The notes below the pieces were generated by a model. That model was given only the letters and a program-made list of their open reading frames with translations. It ran no database searches and was not told the origin of the DNA. A stretch of DNA of 64,000 nt from a virus. The DNA lies in the IMG/VR virus record IMGVR_UViG_3300043410_001892, positions 308,174 through 372,173 of that record, one strand, 5' to 3'. The position numbers were made by a program, and so were the translations under genes. How positions within the stretch are numbered: the stretch's first letter is position 1; every line of letters begins with the position of its first letter. Of this stretch, positions 11,341-19,731 are shown in pieces.

Positions 11341-11728
11341 TATCTTCCTCATTGTTAATTTGATCAACTATCCAATCTAAATCAAAAATTCTATTTTTAG
11401 AAATTAAATTGTATGGTGTTAGTTCGTCGTTAGTTATATAATATGATTCTGGGTGTGTTAGCATAAAACTAATAAACAGTTTAGTAGTTGGATCACAATT
11501 ATCAACATCAATAATTATTACAGCTACTTGATGCATTACACTCAATAACCATTCAATATCTGGTTCGTCAGTATCGTAAATGAAGACATTCATGTCTTCA
11601 TCAGATTGACTAATAATAGTTTGAAAATTTTCTAAAACATTATTTGATGGACGTACTAATAAATAACCAACATCTAAATTAAAAAATTTATCTGGAGGAG
11701 TTATAACTGTAACTTTTCCTAAATTCAT
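11321..11728 (-). CDS. Conserved-looking phage protein of unknown function
   Basis: 135 aa, acidic, ending in an N/E/D-rich tail ([11 protein letters not shown]). The core alternates hydrophobic beta segments ([17 protein letters not shown]) with helices, giving a Rossmann-like impression ([18 protein letters not shown]), but no diagnostic motif. It immediately precedes and overlaps rpsU, so the two are probably co-expressed. Function unknown. Confidence 0.7.
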   Translation of the reverse strand: MNLGKVTVITPPDKFFNLDVGYLLVRPSNNVLENFQTIISQSDEDMNVFIYDTDEPDIEWLLSVMHQVAVIIIDVDNCDPTTKLFISFMLTHPESYYITNDELTPYNLISKNRIFDLDWIVDQINNEEDNDNTAE

Positions 11729-11736
11729 GTGACCTT

Positions 11737-12264
11737 CTATGTAGTGATTAGTTTTGTTTTGTATTTAGTGTAAAAACCTTTCACTGTTAAAGAAACCTTT
11801 TGAACACCGGTAATTCCAATTCTTTTAGCAGCTTCTTTTGAAAGATCAATGATTCTGCCTTTTAAAAATGGTCCGCGGTCATTGATTCTAACTAGTACTG
11901 ATTTATGATTTACATCATTAGTTACTTCAACAACTGTGCCAAATGGTAATGTCTTATGTGCTGCAGTTAGTTCTTTTGGACTAAAATATTCTCCGTTTGC
12001 AGTTTTTGGTCTGCGACGATATCTTGGTCCTGATTCATAACCATACCAGCTTGCATAACCATTCATGCTATCTCCAGATGCTAACGGATTTCTGTGTTTA
12101 TGTTTTCTGTGTTTTTTGAATAATGCAATTTTATGTTTCATTTTTGCATTGTGTTTAACTTGTTCGACATGTTTTTCGTTGACATGTTTTTGTGACGCAT
12201 CTACTGGAAATGCGGTTGAAATTAATGAGAGGGCAAGAAGCCCTATTGGTAGTGAATTTTTCAT
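11737..12264 (-). CDS. RlpA-like secreted double-psi beta-barrel protein
   Basis: 175 aa. [20 protein letters not shown] is a clear signal peptide. A basic Lys/His-rich linker follows, then an RlpA-like domain with [20 protein letters not shown]-x-V-x-INDRGPF and GRIIDLS. RlpA proteins bind or cleave peptidoglycan lacking stem peptides. The ATG at 12264 is preceded by AAAGGAG; longer in-frame ORFs run through the structured leader and lack the signal peptide at their start. Probable role: host cell-wall attack or remodelling at lysis. The catalytic Asp (NDRGP) is present. Confidence 0.88.
   Translation of the reverse strand: MKNSLPIGLLALSLISTAFPVDASQKHVNEKHVEQVKHNAKMKHKIALFKKHRKHKHRNPLASGDSMNGYASWYGYESGPRYRRRPKTANGEYFSPKELTAAHKTLPFGTVVEVTNDVNHKSVLVRINDRGPFLKGRIIDLSKEAAKRIGITGVQKVSLTVKGFYTKYKTKLITT
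11762..11768 (-). promoter_or_regulatory. Candidate T4-like late promoter box
   Basis: Minus-strand CTAAATA plus C lies 34 nt before the start of the 135-aa gene, inside the 3' end of the RlpA-like gene. It could drive the unknown gene plus rpsU. Confidence 0.4.
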
Positions 12265-12575
12265 ATTTTCTCCTTTCACTTGGTGTGCTCTGTCACAGCC
12301 GCACATTACATTAAGGGAGTAAACTGCACGAGGTTCTTCGAACCCATTTGTTCGTGACGTCTTCTCCATCAGCCACAACATTAAAACTGCAAATGTTGTA
12401 CCTTTGGCAAGCCTGGCTTCCCGAATTTCGCGGGTTTCTACTTTGGCCAAGACTCGCAGGATTGATTACATCTCTCAATCCAACTATCTTAGTTTCTCTC
12501 GAAACATATAATATATAGTATAAATTGATAAAATACAATTTAAAATATGGTTTTTTATCTAATTAACTTATACTT
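12265..12575 (-). ncRNA. Long structured 5' leader of the rlpA-like gene
   Basis: About 310 nt lie between a strong promoter and the rlpA-like start. Read on the minus strand it can form many hairpins: GGATTGA/TCAATCC, CCCG/CGGG, AACATT/AATGTT, a CACGA/TCGTG stem enclosing GGTTC/GAACC, and GTGC/GCAC just before the ribosome binding site. Base composition is visibly richer in G and C than the flanks. It resembles a riboswitch or other cis-acting RNA, but I cannot match a known class. Confidence 0.45.
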
Positions 12576-12581
12576 TTACAT

Positions 12582-12610
12582 ATTATACATAAAAATTGCT
12601 AAGTTGTCAA
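12582..12610 (-). promoter_or_regulatory. Sigma70-type promoter (TTGACA-N17-TATAAT)
   Basis: Perfect consensus -35 and -10 boxes with 17-nt spacing on the minus strand. It would start transcription near 12575 and produce the long leader of the rlpA-like gene. Confidence 0.85.
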
Positions 12611-12620
12611 GTGAAAACTA

Positions 12621-12627
12621 CTAAATA
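12621..12627 (+). promoter_or_regulatory. Candidate T4-like late promoter box
   Basis: CTAAATA lies 21 nt before the plus-strand start at 12648, followed by an AATAGGAG ribosome binding site. Confidence 0.4.
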
Positions 12628-12647
12628 TAAGATAATAGGAGTTTTTA

Positions 12648-13550
12648 ATGAAAATACATGAATTAATGGAAGCACGTTTGCAAGATTCACTCCCTCATCT
12701 TCTTACAAGCGTAGCATCTTTAGAAAAACTATATACAATTACCATGCCAGGCATTCTTGCTGATTTTACAAGAAAAATGCGTGATACTGGTGCTGCTACT
12801 GATAGTTTTGGTCGTGGTATGGAAAATAGAGATATTAGAACTGTTACGATGCAACTTGGTGCTGCAAAATCAAAATGGTTTACTGAAAATTATTTTTCAT
12901 ATTCTAAGAGTAGAAGAGAGTTATCAGGGACTGGGCTAAAAACTGCATTAGTGGAATTATCAAAATTACCTGAATTACAAAGCATTCCTGCTATAAAAAC
13001 ATTAGCACATTTAGATGTTAACATAAATCCAAATAATAAATCTAAAGAAGCTGACATTATGTCATATGGTGAGTTAATGGGTGAGATTGAATTAGAGTTA
13101 CCAGAAATTTTAGAAAAAATTGGTAAAATTATTGGAAATCCGGATTTAACTGCTAGAGGAACAAGGTTAGATACTACTATCGGATCTTGGTATAAAAAGA
13201 AAGATGCTACTGTTCCAAAAGTTCATCAGGATGCAGACAAAATAGTAAAACGTGGTGATGCATATCATACTCATCGTAAAGATAGTAATTTAGGTAAAGG
13301 TGACATCATGTCGCCAGCTGAAAAACCTGGCAAATCTGGCAATCATAGTCAAAATATGAGTGCTGCTCAACAAGCAATTAATCAAGGTTTTGAATTACTT
13401 AAAAAGCATGGTATTAGAGATCATGAATTACATGCAATTAGACAAAAAGTTCAAAAAAGTGATAATCAACTAATGGCCTTACTGCAAGTATTTCAAGAGT
13501 TTGGAATCAACCCAAATGCGTTAATGGAAGCTTGGTTAAGAACTTATTAA
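12648..13550 (+). CDS. Putative internal/head-associated protein (300 aa)
   Basis: Begins MKIHELMEARL, matching the MK-x-x-E-hydrophobic-x-E pattern of T4-like capsid-targeting sequences with a possible prohead-protease cut after LME. The rest is mostly helical, with a His/Lys-rich middle (residues about 190-215) and a glutamine-rich helical C-terminus. It stands alone on the plus strand between divergent genes and ends at a strong bidirectional terminator. No enzyme motif. Virion location is inferred from the N-terminus only. Confidence 0.75.
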   Translation: MKIHELMEARLQDSLPHLLTSVASLEKLYTITMPGILADFTRKMRDTGAATDSFGRGMENRDIRTVTMQLGAAKSKWFTENYFSYSKSRRELSGTGLKTALVELSKLPELQSIPAIKTLAHLDVNINPNNKSKEADIMSYGELMGEIELELPEILEKIGKIIGNPDLTARGTRLDTTIGSWYKKKDATVPKVHQDADKIVKRGDAYHTHRKDSNLGKGDIMSPAEKPGKSGNHSQNMSAAQQAINQGFELLKKHGIRDHELHAIRQKVQKSDNQLMALLQVFQEFGINPNALMEAWLRTY

Positions 13551-13551
13551 G

Positions 13552-13578
13552 AAAAAAGGGCTAATTAGCCCTTTTTTT
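13552..13578. terminator. Bidirectional Rho-independent terminator
   Basis: AAAAAAGGGCTAATTAGCCC followed by seven Ts: a palindromic stem with A and T runs on both sides. It serves the plus-strand 300-aa gene and the minus-strand operon that ends with pqqA; the pqqA stop codon overlaps its edge. Confidence 0.9.
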
Positions 13579-13651
13579 AACGATTACAAATATACATAGT
13601 GACTTCAAAGCCAAACCGTATATCATTATAACTTGGTGTTTCCCATTTCAT
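13577..13651 (-). CDS. pqqA: PqqA, PQQ precursor peptide (24 aa)
   Basis: The 24-aa peptide starts MKWETPSYND and ends FGFEVTMYICNR. PqqA is the ribosomal substrate from which PqqE, PqqD and partners build pyrroloquinoline quinone by linking a Glu and a Tyr in an E-x-x-x-Y motif. Here these are E16 and Y20, with the family's G-x-E-V-T-x-Y context, an N-terminal W and the usual length (22-29 aa). AAAGGAG lies 8 nt upstream of the ATG. It is the last cistron of the nrdA-to-PAAR operon, and its stop abuts the terminator. No pqqB-E is in the window, so host enzymes would have to process it. Confidence 0.88.
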   Translation of the reverse strand: MKWETPSYNDIRFGFEVTMYICNR

Positions 13652-13664
13652 AACTTAATCTCCT

Positions 13665-13931
13665 TTATCCGCCTGCAAATACGTTACCTGAACCGGTTGC
13701 AGGATGTGCGCATGATGCTTTATCACCCTCGCGACATACTCCAATATTGTTAGCAAACACTGTTCCGCTATGGTCAACCATTACAGGTGACGCATGTGGT
13801 GCATCACCGTGACCTTGAATGTGAGCACCTTGTACTGTAATAGGTTTGTTATTAACAAATACAGTAGGTGCTAACGCTTCAATGATTGTGCCACCTGCGG
13901 TATCTTGATTTACTCTCGAAACCCCAGGCAT
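13665..13931 (-). CDS. PAAR-domain spike-tip protein
   Basis: 88 aa, Gly/His/Ala-rich, with PAAR features: ITVQGAHIQGHGDAPHASPVM, here split as ITVQGAHIQG and HGDAPHASP, then a Cys/His end (CREGDKASCAHPATGSGNVFAGG, likewise split at DKA). PAAR proteins cap the membrane-piercing spike of contractile tails and bind a metal through His/Cys (compare T4 gp5.4). It overlaps the upstream gene by 1 nt and lies 13 nt before pqqA. This supports a myovirus-type tail. Confidence 0.9.
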   Translation of the reverse strand: MPGVSRVNQDTAGGTIIEALAPTVFVNNKPITVQGAHIQGHGDAPHASPVMVDHSGTVFANNIGVCREGDKASCAHPATGSGNVFAGG

Positions 13932-14218
13932 TAGGTTATAATACCAGTTGTTGCTTTAGTATAAGAACTTGCTGATTCTTTTTCAGTTGGTTCCATTACT
14001 ACTACAGTAGATGCAGCAATTTTAACTACTTTATCAGGATCAACTGTAAACAAGTATGGTGCCATTCCAATACCTGATTGTGTATTAGCTAACACACGAG
14101 GTTTTGAAACTTTAATATATTTGTCTGTTTCTTCAACCAATGAGGCTAATAGTTCTTCACCAGAAGTTAATTTAATTGTAACTACATCACCTACTGAAAC
14201 GCCTTTATCTATAATCAT
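13931..14218 (-). CDS. Small beta-rich phage protein, possibly Sm-like
   Basis: 95 aa. The first 45 residues (VGDVVTIKLTSGEELLASLVEE) read like the Sm1 strand pattern of an Sm/LSm-like barrel: V-x-V-x-L-x-SGEE-hydrophobic. The C-terminal part is Ser/Thr-rich. It overlaps glutaredoxin by 4 nt and PAAR by 1 nt. Function unknown; the fold suggestion is weak. Confidence 0.75.
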   Translation of the reverse strand: MIIDKGVSVGDVVTIKLTSGEELLASLVEETDKYIKVSKPRVLANTQSGIGMAPYLFTVDPDKVVKIAASTVVVMEPTEKESASSYTKATTGIIT

Positions 14219-14448
14219 ACTTTACCTTTTAAATAATTTTGTAATTCTGAAAAACCACCTACATATTGACCATCAATTTTAATTTGTGGTACTGAACGTG
14301 CAGCTGGTACTTCTTCTAATAAATGTTCTTTTGTCCATCCGCCATCTGACAGATTTCTTTCTTCAAACTTAATGTTTTTCATTAGTAACAAGTTCTTAGC
14401 TTGTGTACATTGCGGGCACTGGTCCTTGCTCCATATAATTGCTGTCAT
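14215..14448 (-). CDS. Glutaredoxin
   Basis: 77 aa, thioredoxin fold. CPQC active site at residues 12-15 after IIWSKDQ, the cis-Pro segment SVPQIKI, and GGFSEL near the C-terminus for glutathione binding. Likely re-reduces the phage ribonucleotide reductase encoded upstream in the same operon. Overlaps both neighbours (ATGA and TAATG junctions). Confidence 0.93.
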   Translation of the reverse strand: MTAIIWSKDQCPQCTQAKNLLLMKNIKFEERNLSDGGWTKEHLLEEVPAARSVPQIKIDGQYVGGFSELQNYLKGKV

Positions 14449-14993
14449 TAAAAACTATCCATAATCTTTTGTAATCTATGCCATTCATCCATTTCTTTTT
14501 CTTTGTTAGCATTGCGGTAGTTTATGTATTCATCTGCGTACGGCGAAGCCGGCATTGGTTCTAAATTAGGTTTTGGATTTCCTGTAATACTGCAAACTGG
14601 TGCGTTTATCTTAGTTAACATATAATTACGAATTTTATCTGCAATAGTTTTTGATCGCGGTTTTTCAAAAAACTCAGCAACTGCACATAAAAACTTTACA
14701 GTACGGCATTCGTATTTTTGTTCAACTGCTTTTACGTGTTCGCTGATAATTTTCATATCATGTACTATTGCTCGATAATCCTCATCTGTTGATGTACGCA
14801 GTCTAACCAGTCGATCTTGACCTTCTTTTAATGTTATTTTTAACACTCTTATTCTTTCAGCCGGATTAATATACGAGTTATACCGGCTATTTGGATCAGC
14901 TTTGTCTGATTGACTTGGATTTTCAAGATCAGATATCTCTTGTTTTACTTTTTCAATTCTATCTTCTAATTTTTTTATTAAATGTGTTGTCAT
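14448..14993 (-). CDS. Coiled-coil phage protein of unknown function
   Basis: 181 aa. Residues 1-75 are charged heptad-like helices (LIKKLEDRIEKVKQEISDLE). The middle has AERIRVLKITLKEGQDRLVRL and the C-terminus PMPASPYADEYINYRNANKE. Family not recognised. It is coupled to grx by a 1-nt overlap and preceded by about 135 nt with no convincing gene. Confidence 0.7.
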   Translation of the reverse strand: MTTHLIKKLEDRIEKVKQEISDLENPSQSDKADPNSRYNSYINPAERIRVLKITLKEGQDRLVRLRTSTDEDYRAIVHDMKIISEHVKAVEQKYECRTVKFLCAVAEFFEKPRSKTIADKIRNYMLTKINAPVCSITGNPKPNLEPMPASPYADEYINYRNANKEKEMDEWHRLQKIMDSF

Positions 14994-15128
14994 TTTAAAA
15001 AGTCCTTATGTGGGTTAGACCAATCGATCAATGATATCTTTTTCATCATATCATCTATTGCTTGTTGTTGGCTATTGATCGCTGCTTTAGTTAGTTCAGT
15101 GTACCTAGATGCTCTAGCGCACCTATAC

Positions 15129-15323
15129 TTACGGCTTTTCTTCAAAAATCTGTCTGAGCGCATTCTTCATGGCCTCCTGTTCTTTTTCAGTCCATAAACC
15201 AGCTGATGGAGTTTTTCCTTCTTTAACCATTGCGCAAGGGCATACAGGATCATTGCCCTGCGGTCCCATGCATGCACAAATCTTAAGATCTTTGTATTCG
15301 TTATAAGGCTGGTAGTTCGTCAT
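15129..15323 (-). CDS. Small Cys-rich protein downstream of nrdB
   Basis: 64 aa with four cysteines in CACMGPQGNDPVCPCAM, suggesting a metal site or redox site, followed by an acidic amphipathic helix. It overlaps the 3' end of nrdB by 23 nt, consistent with coupled translation. Function unknown; association with ribonucleotide reduction is inferred from position. Confidence 0.65.
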   Translation of the reverse strand: MTNYQPYNEYKDLKICACMGPQGNDPVCPCAMVKEGKTPSAGLWTEKEQEAMKNALRQIFEEKP

Positions 15324-16395
15324 AATTTAATTCATCCGACATTACACCTACTACATAGTTGACACTTTCAGATTCTTGTAAAGCAGTTTGCTTTTTACTC
15401 GGATCACTATGCTTGTTAAACCATGGAATAGGAGTTGATTTAGGTGCATGTTCACGATACTTAATGCCAACTTCTTTTAAAGCGTGTGCAGCAGTATAGT
15501 CAACAAATTCTTTTAAGATGTTAGCGTTAAGTCCAATTACTGGTCCTTTTAAGAATAAGTAATCTGCCCATTCTTTTTCTTCGCGAATAACATCTAAGTA
15601 CATATTATACACTAATTCCTCGCATTCTGCTTTAATTTCGGCAAAACGCGGGTCATCTTTTATTACCAAATTAATCATGTAAGCAGTCCACTCTTTATGC
15701 AATAATTCATCTTGTAATATAAGTGCAATAATGTTACCATTACCGATGAACAGTTTATTTTCAACCATTGCTAAACTGGTAGCAAACGACACCATAAATC
15801 TTAATGATTCTAATGCGTAGCTGGCATGTAGCGCAAGCCAGATAGCTTTAATGTGTTCTCTTTCAGGTACATAAATGCTAAGTTCGCATTTGCAATTGAT
15901 TATATGTAATTCATTATAGTATCTACCAACACTACTTGCCATATCAACAATTGGTTTAGTATCATGGATAGTGTTAAATATCTCTTTTGGGACATTATAG
16001 ATATTACGAATAATATGACTATAACTACGACTATGAATATTTGATTCAAAAAAGCCCCAGTTAAGCATTAGTAGTTCTGCTTCAGGTACACTAACTACAG
16101 GTGTAAACACTTGTGTAGGACCTCGTCCTTGTAAACTGTCTAATGCAGTTTGTCTTAATAAGTTACTAGTGAAAATATGTTTAACTGCATCACTAGCATC
16201 TTTAAAATCATTAGCGTCTTTGCTTAATGAGATTTCTTCTGGAGTCCAAAAGAAACCTCTAGCAGTTTGCTCATATTTTTGAATTTTTGGATAGCGAACT
16301 TCTTCAAATCTTTGAATGGTAACTGTCCCGTCTAGAAACAATTTTCTAGACAGGTAGTTAGTTTGTTCGCTTAGATTATATTGTTCATCACTCAT
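15301..16395 (-). CDS. nrdB: Ribonucleotide reductase class Ia, small subunit
   Basis: 364 aa, within the NrdB size range. FFESNIHSRSY supplies the iron ligands Glu and His and the radical Tyr (equivalent to E. coli E115, H118, Y122). ALESLRF and QDELLHKEW give the second Glu set and the last His. TALDSLQGRGP is the conserved helix before the site. NrdB makes the diferric-tyrosyl cofactor used by NrdA to convert NDPs to dNDPs for phage DNA synthesis. Two accessory genes and a dismutase gene separate it from nrdA, all in one operon. Confidence 0.97.
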   Translation of the reverse strand: MSDEQYNLSEQTNYLSRKLFLDGTVTIQRFEEVRYPKIQKYEQTARGFFWTPEEISLSKDANDFKDASDAVKHIFTSNLLRQTALDSLQGRGPTQVFTPVVSVPEAELLMLNWGFFESNIHSRSYSHIIRNIYNVPKEIFNTIHDTKPIVDMASSVGRYYNELHIINCKCELSIYVPEREHIKAIWLALHASYALESLRFMVSFATSLAMVENKLFIGNGNIIALILQDELLHKEWTAYMINLVIKDDPRFAEIKAECEELVYNMYLDVIREEKEWADYLFLKGPVIGLNANILKEFVDYTAAHALKEVGIKYREHAPKSTPIPWFNKHSDPSKKQTALQESESVNYVVGVMSDELNYDELPAL

Positions 16396-16397
16396 TA

Positions 16398-16655
16398 TTA
16401 CACCGATTCGTTAGGTACAACTGTAAATTCAGGAGGAGGAATTTCATCTCCTGAATAATTTATACATAACCCTTGTTCTTTATCGATATATACACTTAAA
16501 ACATCATCTGCACTTAACGCGGCTAAAACCATAGGTTTAGCTTCTTCTTCAATTATAAAATTATCAGGAACTCCCCATAATTTTAATTTTTCATTAAGGC
16601 GTTCATTTAACAGTTCGTCGTTAGTGAATTCTTTAATTGCAACTTCGTTAGTCAT
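16398..16655 (-). CDS. Small acidic protein of unknown function
   Basis: 85 aa, acidic, with N-terminal helices (NDELLNERLNEKLKLWG) and a beta-rich C-terminus ending PPPEFTVVPNESV. It sits 2 nt before nrdB and overlaps the preceding small gene by 8 nt. Not recognised. Confidence 0.65.
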   Translation of the reverse strand: MTNEVAIKEFTNDELLNERLNEKLKLWGVPDNFIIEEEAKPMVLAALSADDVLSVYIDKEQGLCINYSGDEIPPPEFTVVPNESV

Positions 16656-16839
16656 TTATAATCCTTATTGTACTTGTTTCATCTAATGCATACCACGCAC
16701 TTTCAAAATATTTCGTTATGTCATTTAATGTTTCTTCTGGCATACGCATTACCCATTCGTTTGTTTCAGCATCATGTTTAAGTGGTAATTCGATTTTTAA
16801 ATTATGCCGCATTGATACTACTAATTTTTTATCTTTCAT
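16648..16839 (-). CDS. Small protein of unknown function
   Basis: 63 aa from the ATG at 16839, which overlaps the stop of the dismutase gene as ATGA; an upstream in-frame ATG at 16878 would lie inside that gene. Sequence includes RHNLKIELPLKHDAETNEW and an aromatic FESAWYALDE. Not recognised. Confidence 0.6.
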   Translation of the reverse strand: MKDKKLVVSMRHNLKIELPLKHDAETNEWVMRMPEETLNDITKYFESAWYALDETSTIRIIND

Positions 16840-17384
16840 AACGTTTTGTTTACCTGTTCCCAGTTTATTATTTTCCATTGATTTTCTAAATACTTTTGTT
16901 TATCTGATTGATAGTCTAGTGCCCATGCATGTTCCCACCAGTCAACTAATAATACAATGTCTTTTTTAATAGCATGGTTAGTTATAGTTTTAATTTGTCC
17001 ATTTTTAGCAAGATAGACCCAACCACTTCCTTGTATGCCCATTGCTACTTTTAAAAACTCTTCTTTGAATTTATCAAAGGTTTTATAATGGGTTTCAATG
17101 AGCTCAAGTGCCTTGCCAACTGGCTTGTTTAGTTTACCAGTTGACTCTTGATATTGCTGGAACAAAATGTTGTGTAAAAATACACCTGCTTCGTTAAACA
17201 CCGGATCACCTTCACCTGCATTATACCGTTTTGCGTATGTTTTAGCAAGATGTTCGTAATGGTAATCTAATGTTTCTTTTGATATAGCAGGACTTAACTC
17301 ATTCATCCCGTATGGCAGGGCATCTATTTTTAAAGATGCCGGTCTACCTTCAGTTATAAATTGTTTAATGAAGCTATAACTCAT
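16836..17384 (-). CDS. Fe/Mn superoxide dismutase family protein
   Basis: 182 aa. Ligands of the family are visible: H in LDYHYEHLAKTYAKRYN, H in FLHNILF, and D plus H in LLVDWWEHAW. The flanking QGSGWVYLAK and ALDYQSDKQKYLENQWKIIN are family signatures. The second-sphere site is odd. FeSOD Gln (in AAQVWNH) is replaced by Gly (NEAGVFLH), and the MnSOD Gln near TxNQD reads TNHAI, giving His. The start at 17384 overlaps the nrdA stop as ATGA. Likely role: protection of the radical enzyme or host from superoxide. Metal preference cannot be read. Confidence 0.9.
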   Translation of the reverse strand: MSYSFIKQFITEGRPASLKIDALPYGMNELSPAISKETLDYHYEHLAKTYAKRYNAGEGDPVFNEAGVFLHNILFQQYQESTGKLNKPVGKALELIETHYKTFDKFKEEFLKVAMGIQGSGWVYLAKNGQIKTITNHAIKKDIVLLVDWWEHAWALDYQSDKQKYLENQWKIINWEQVNKTL

Positions 17385-19696
17385 AGCTTGCAAGCCTCGC
17401 ATGATTCATCTTCTTCTTCAATAATTGCACTAGGTAAATCAATTTCAACTTCTTCTTTGCTACCAGTTTTGTCAATTAAACTATAGTAGAATGTCTTAAT
17501 ACCCCAATAGTGCCCTAACATTAAGTTTTTAGCAATTAGTGTAGTTGGTATCTTTCTACCTGGAAAGTGTTTTGGAGAATAGAATGTATCAGTACTAATT
17601 GATTGATCAATGTATGCAGCTAATACAGCCGCAGTTTTCAAATAACCAACACAATCAGTTTGTTCCCACATAAGTTGATATTTGTTTTTCAATTTATGAT
17701 ACTCAGGAACTACTTGTGTAAGTGAACCAGCTTTTGATTCTTTAGTTTGAATAAGCTGCATAGGCATTGCAATACCATTTGTAGAATTGATCACAACACT
17801 TGAACTTTCAACTGGAGCAATAGCACCTACTGTAGCATTTCTTACACCATATTGTTTCATTTCAGTACGTAGTGTTTCCCATGGTAATTCTGGAGTAAAG
17901 TCAGTTAAGTCATTAGCACCGTCTGCACGTAATTCCCATGGAAAGATACCTTGGCCATAACGTGTTTCTGCACTATGTCTGCAAGGACCACGTTCTTTAG
18001 CTAATTCAACTGACATTTCAGTTAAGTAGAAAGTTTGGTGTTCAATCCAGCTTTTAACTTCTGCCAATGCATCAGCATCTCCGTATTTAAAGTTACGTTT
18101 TGCATGCCAATATGCTAAGTTAGTAATACCAATACCTAACGGTCGTATTTCTTGATTGCTTTCATAACTATGTACAGACAAGAAATCTTGATAATCTAAG
18201 ATATTGTTTAAGCTGCGATGTAAAATACGGCAAGCTCTGCGCATATCTTCTGGATTACGGAATGCTCCCCAGTTCATAGACCCCAACGTACACAACGCTA
18301 TGCGTCCACTTGGATCATCCAATCGTTTAAATGCTTTTGTGGGGAGCAATATTTCTTGACATAAGTTACTTTGGTAAATTGTGTGAAAGTACGGATCAAA
18401 TGGTCCTTGCTTGATTACATTGTCAATGAACACTAAGTAAATACGGCCAGTGTCAGTGCGTTCTTTTAAGAGACCACCTTTGAACACCTCCTCGGCTGAC
18501 ATAGTTTTCTTCCGTAGCGTTTTATCTTGCTCATACTGGGTGTAGAGCTTTTCGAACAATAATGTATCAGTGTAAAACGCTTCATATAAGTCTGGTACTT
18601 CATTAGGATCAAAAAATGTTATGTTTTCTTTGTTTTTGAACCTACGCCAAAAGAATGCGTTTAATACAACGCTGTAATCTAAATGACGCACTCGTGTTTC
18701 ATCTGTTCCTTGATTGTTTTTAAGTACGATCAAGTCATCAAATTGATAATGCCAAATTGGAAATGTTATAGTTGCGCTTGCATTGCGTATGCCGCCTTGC
18801 GAGCAACTGCGTAAATCTCCAAACCATTTCTTTAAAAATGGAATCATTCCAGTATGCATGATTTCGCCACCGCGAATTGGGGAGCCCAAGGGGCGTAGTC
18901 GACCAATTTCTAATCCAATCCCCGCACGTTTACTGGCATATTTTGCCATCATTTCACCGCTTGCAAAAATAGAGTCAAGATCATCATCACTACGAATAAG
19001 TACGCAGGAGCTAAACTGTTTAGTTGGTGTGCCAAGCCCAGCAAGAACGGGTGTAGCAAGAGTAAATAAGCCATCGGATGCAGCATTATAATATTCCTTA
19101 ATATATTTCATTCTCGCAGTAGCAGGTTCTTCTTTATGGAAGACTGTTGCAGCAGCAATCATATATCTTACTTGTGGAGTTTCGTAAATATCTTTAGTAG
19201 CACGATTGCGTACTAAGTATTTTTCGATAAGTTGTTCAATAGCAGCATATGAGTAGGTTTCATCTTTTGAATGATCAAGCATGTCATTCATTTTATTCCA
19301 TTCTTCAACAGAATACCAATCAAGTAATTCTGAAGTGTATAGTCCAACTTCAATATTCTTTTTAACTATTGTATATAGATGTGGTGGTTCATATTGACCA
19401 TAGACATCTTTTCGTAGCATGGACAACCTTTGTTTACCTGCTACATATTGATAATTTGTATGACCTACATCAGGATTAGCGTCAACATCAATTAAGTTAA
19501 CAATTGCCCTTAATGTAATTTCGTCAATTTCTTGTGTAGTAATATTATCATAAAATTGTGGTTGGCTTTTGATTTCGATCATTGATTGACTAACATCTGC
19601 AATTCCACTGCAAATCTTTGCAATTTGAGCTTGCCATTTTTCGATTGTAAGATCGGCACAAATTCCGTTGCGTTTAATAACTTTTATTTTATTCAT
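17381..19696 (-). CDS. nrdA: Ribonucleotide reductase class Ia, large subunit
   Basis: 771 aa, full length. An ATP-cone-like N-terminus (IKVIKRNGICADL) is followed by the catalytic barrel: SSCVLI (first redox Cys), SNLCQEI (Asn-Cys-Glu radical site), LCTLGSMNWG (second redox Cys) and PVESSSVVINSTNGI. The C-terminal CEACKL is the swinging-arm thiol pair reduced by glutaredoxin, whose gene lies downstream. First gene of the operon ending at pqqA. Confidence 0.97.
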   Translation of the reverse strand: MNKIKVIKRNGICADLTIEKWQAQIAKICSGIADVSQSMIEIKSQPQFYDNITTQEIDEITLRAIVNLIDVDANPDVGHTNYQYVAGKQRLSMLRKDVYGQYEPPHLYTIVKKNIEVGLYTSELLDWYSVEEWNKMNDMLDHSKDETYSYAAIEQLIEKYLVRNRATKDIYETPQVRYMIAAATVFHKEEPATARMKYIKEYYNAASDGLFTLATPVLAGLGTPTKQFSSCVLIRSDDDLDSIFASGEMMAKYASKRAGIGLEIGRLRPLGSPIRGGEIMHTGMIPFLKKWFGDLRSCSQGGIRNASATITFPIWHYQFDDLIVLKNNQGTDETRVRHLDYSVVLNAFFWRRFKNKENITFFDPNEVPDLYEAFYTDTLLFEKLYTQYEQDKTLRKKTMSAEEVFKGGLLKERTDTGRIYLVFIDNVIKQGPFDPYFHTIYQSNLCQEILLPTKAFKRLDDPSGRIALCTLGSMNWGAFRNPEDMRRACRILHRSLNNILDYQDFLSVHSYESNQEIRPLGIGITNLAYWHAKRNFKYGDADALAEVKSWIEHQTFYLTEMSVELAKERGPCRHSAETRYGQGIFPWELRADGANDLTDFTPELPWETLRTEMKQYGVRNATVGAIAPVESSSVVINSTNGIAMPMQLIQTKESKAGSLTQVVPEYHKLKNKYQLMWEQTDCVGYLKTAAVLAAYIDQSISTDTFYSPKHFPGRKIPTTLIAKNLMLGHYWGIKTFYYSLIDKTGSKEEVEIDLPSAIIEEEDESCEACKL

Positions 19697-19731
19697 ATAA
19701 TTTCACTTCTGGTTAGGATAGTATTTAGTTG

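Noticed and set aside
12311-12450. tRNA-like GGTTCGAA in the rlpA leader
   Set aside because: The element forms a simple 5-bp hairpin with a 3-nt loop, without acceptor, D and anticodon stems at tRNA distances.
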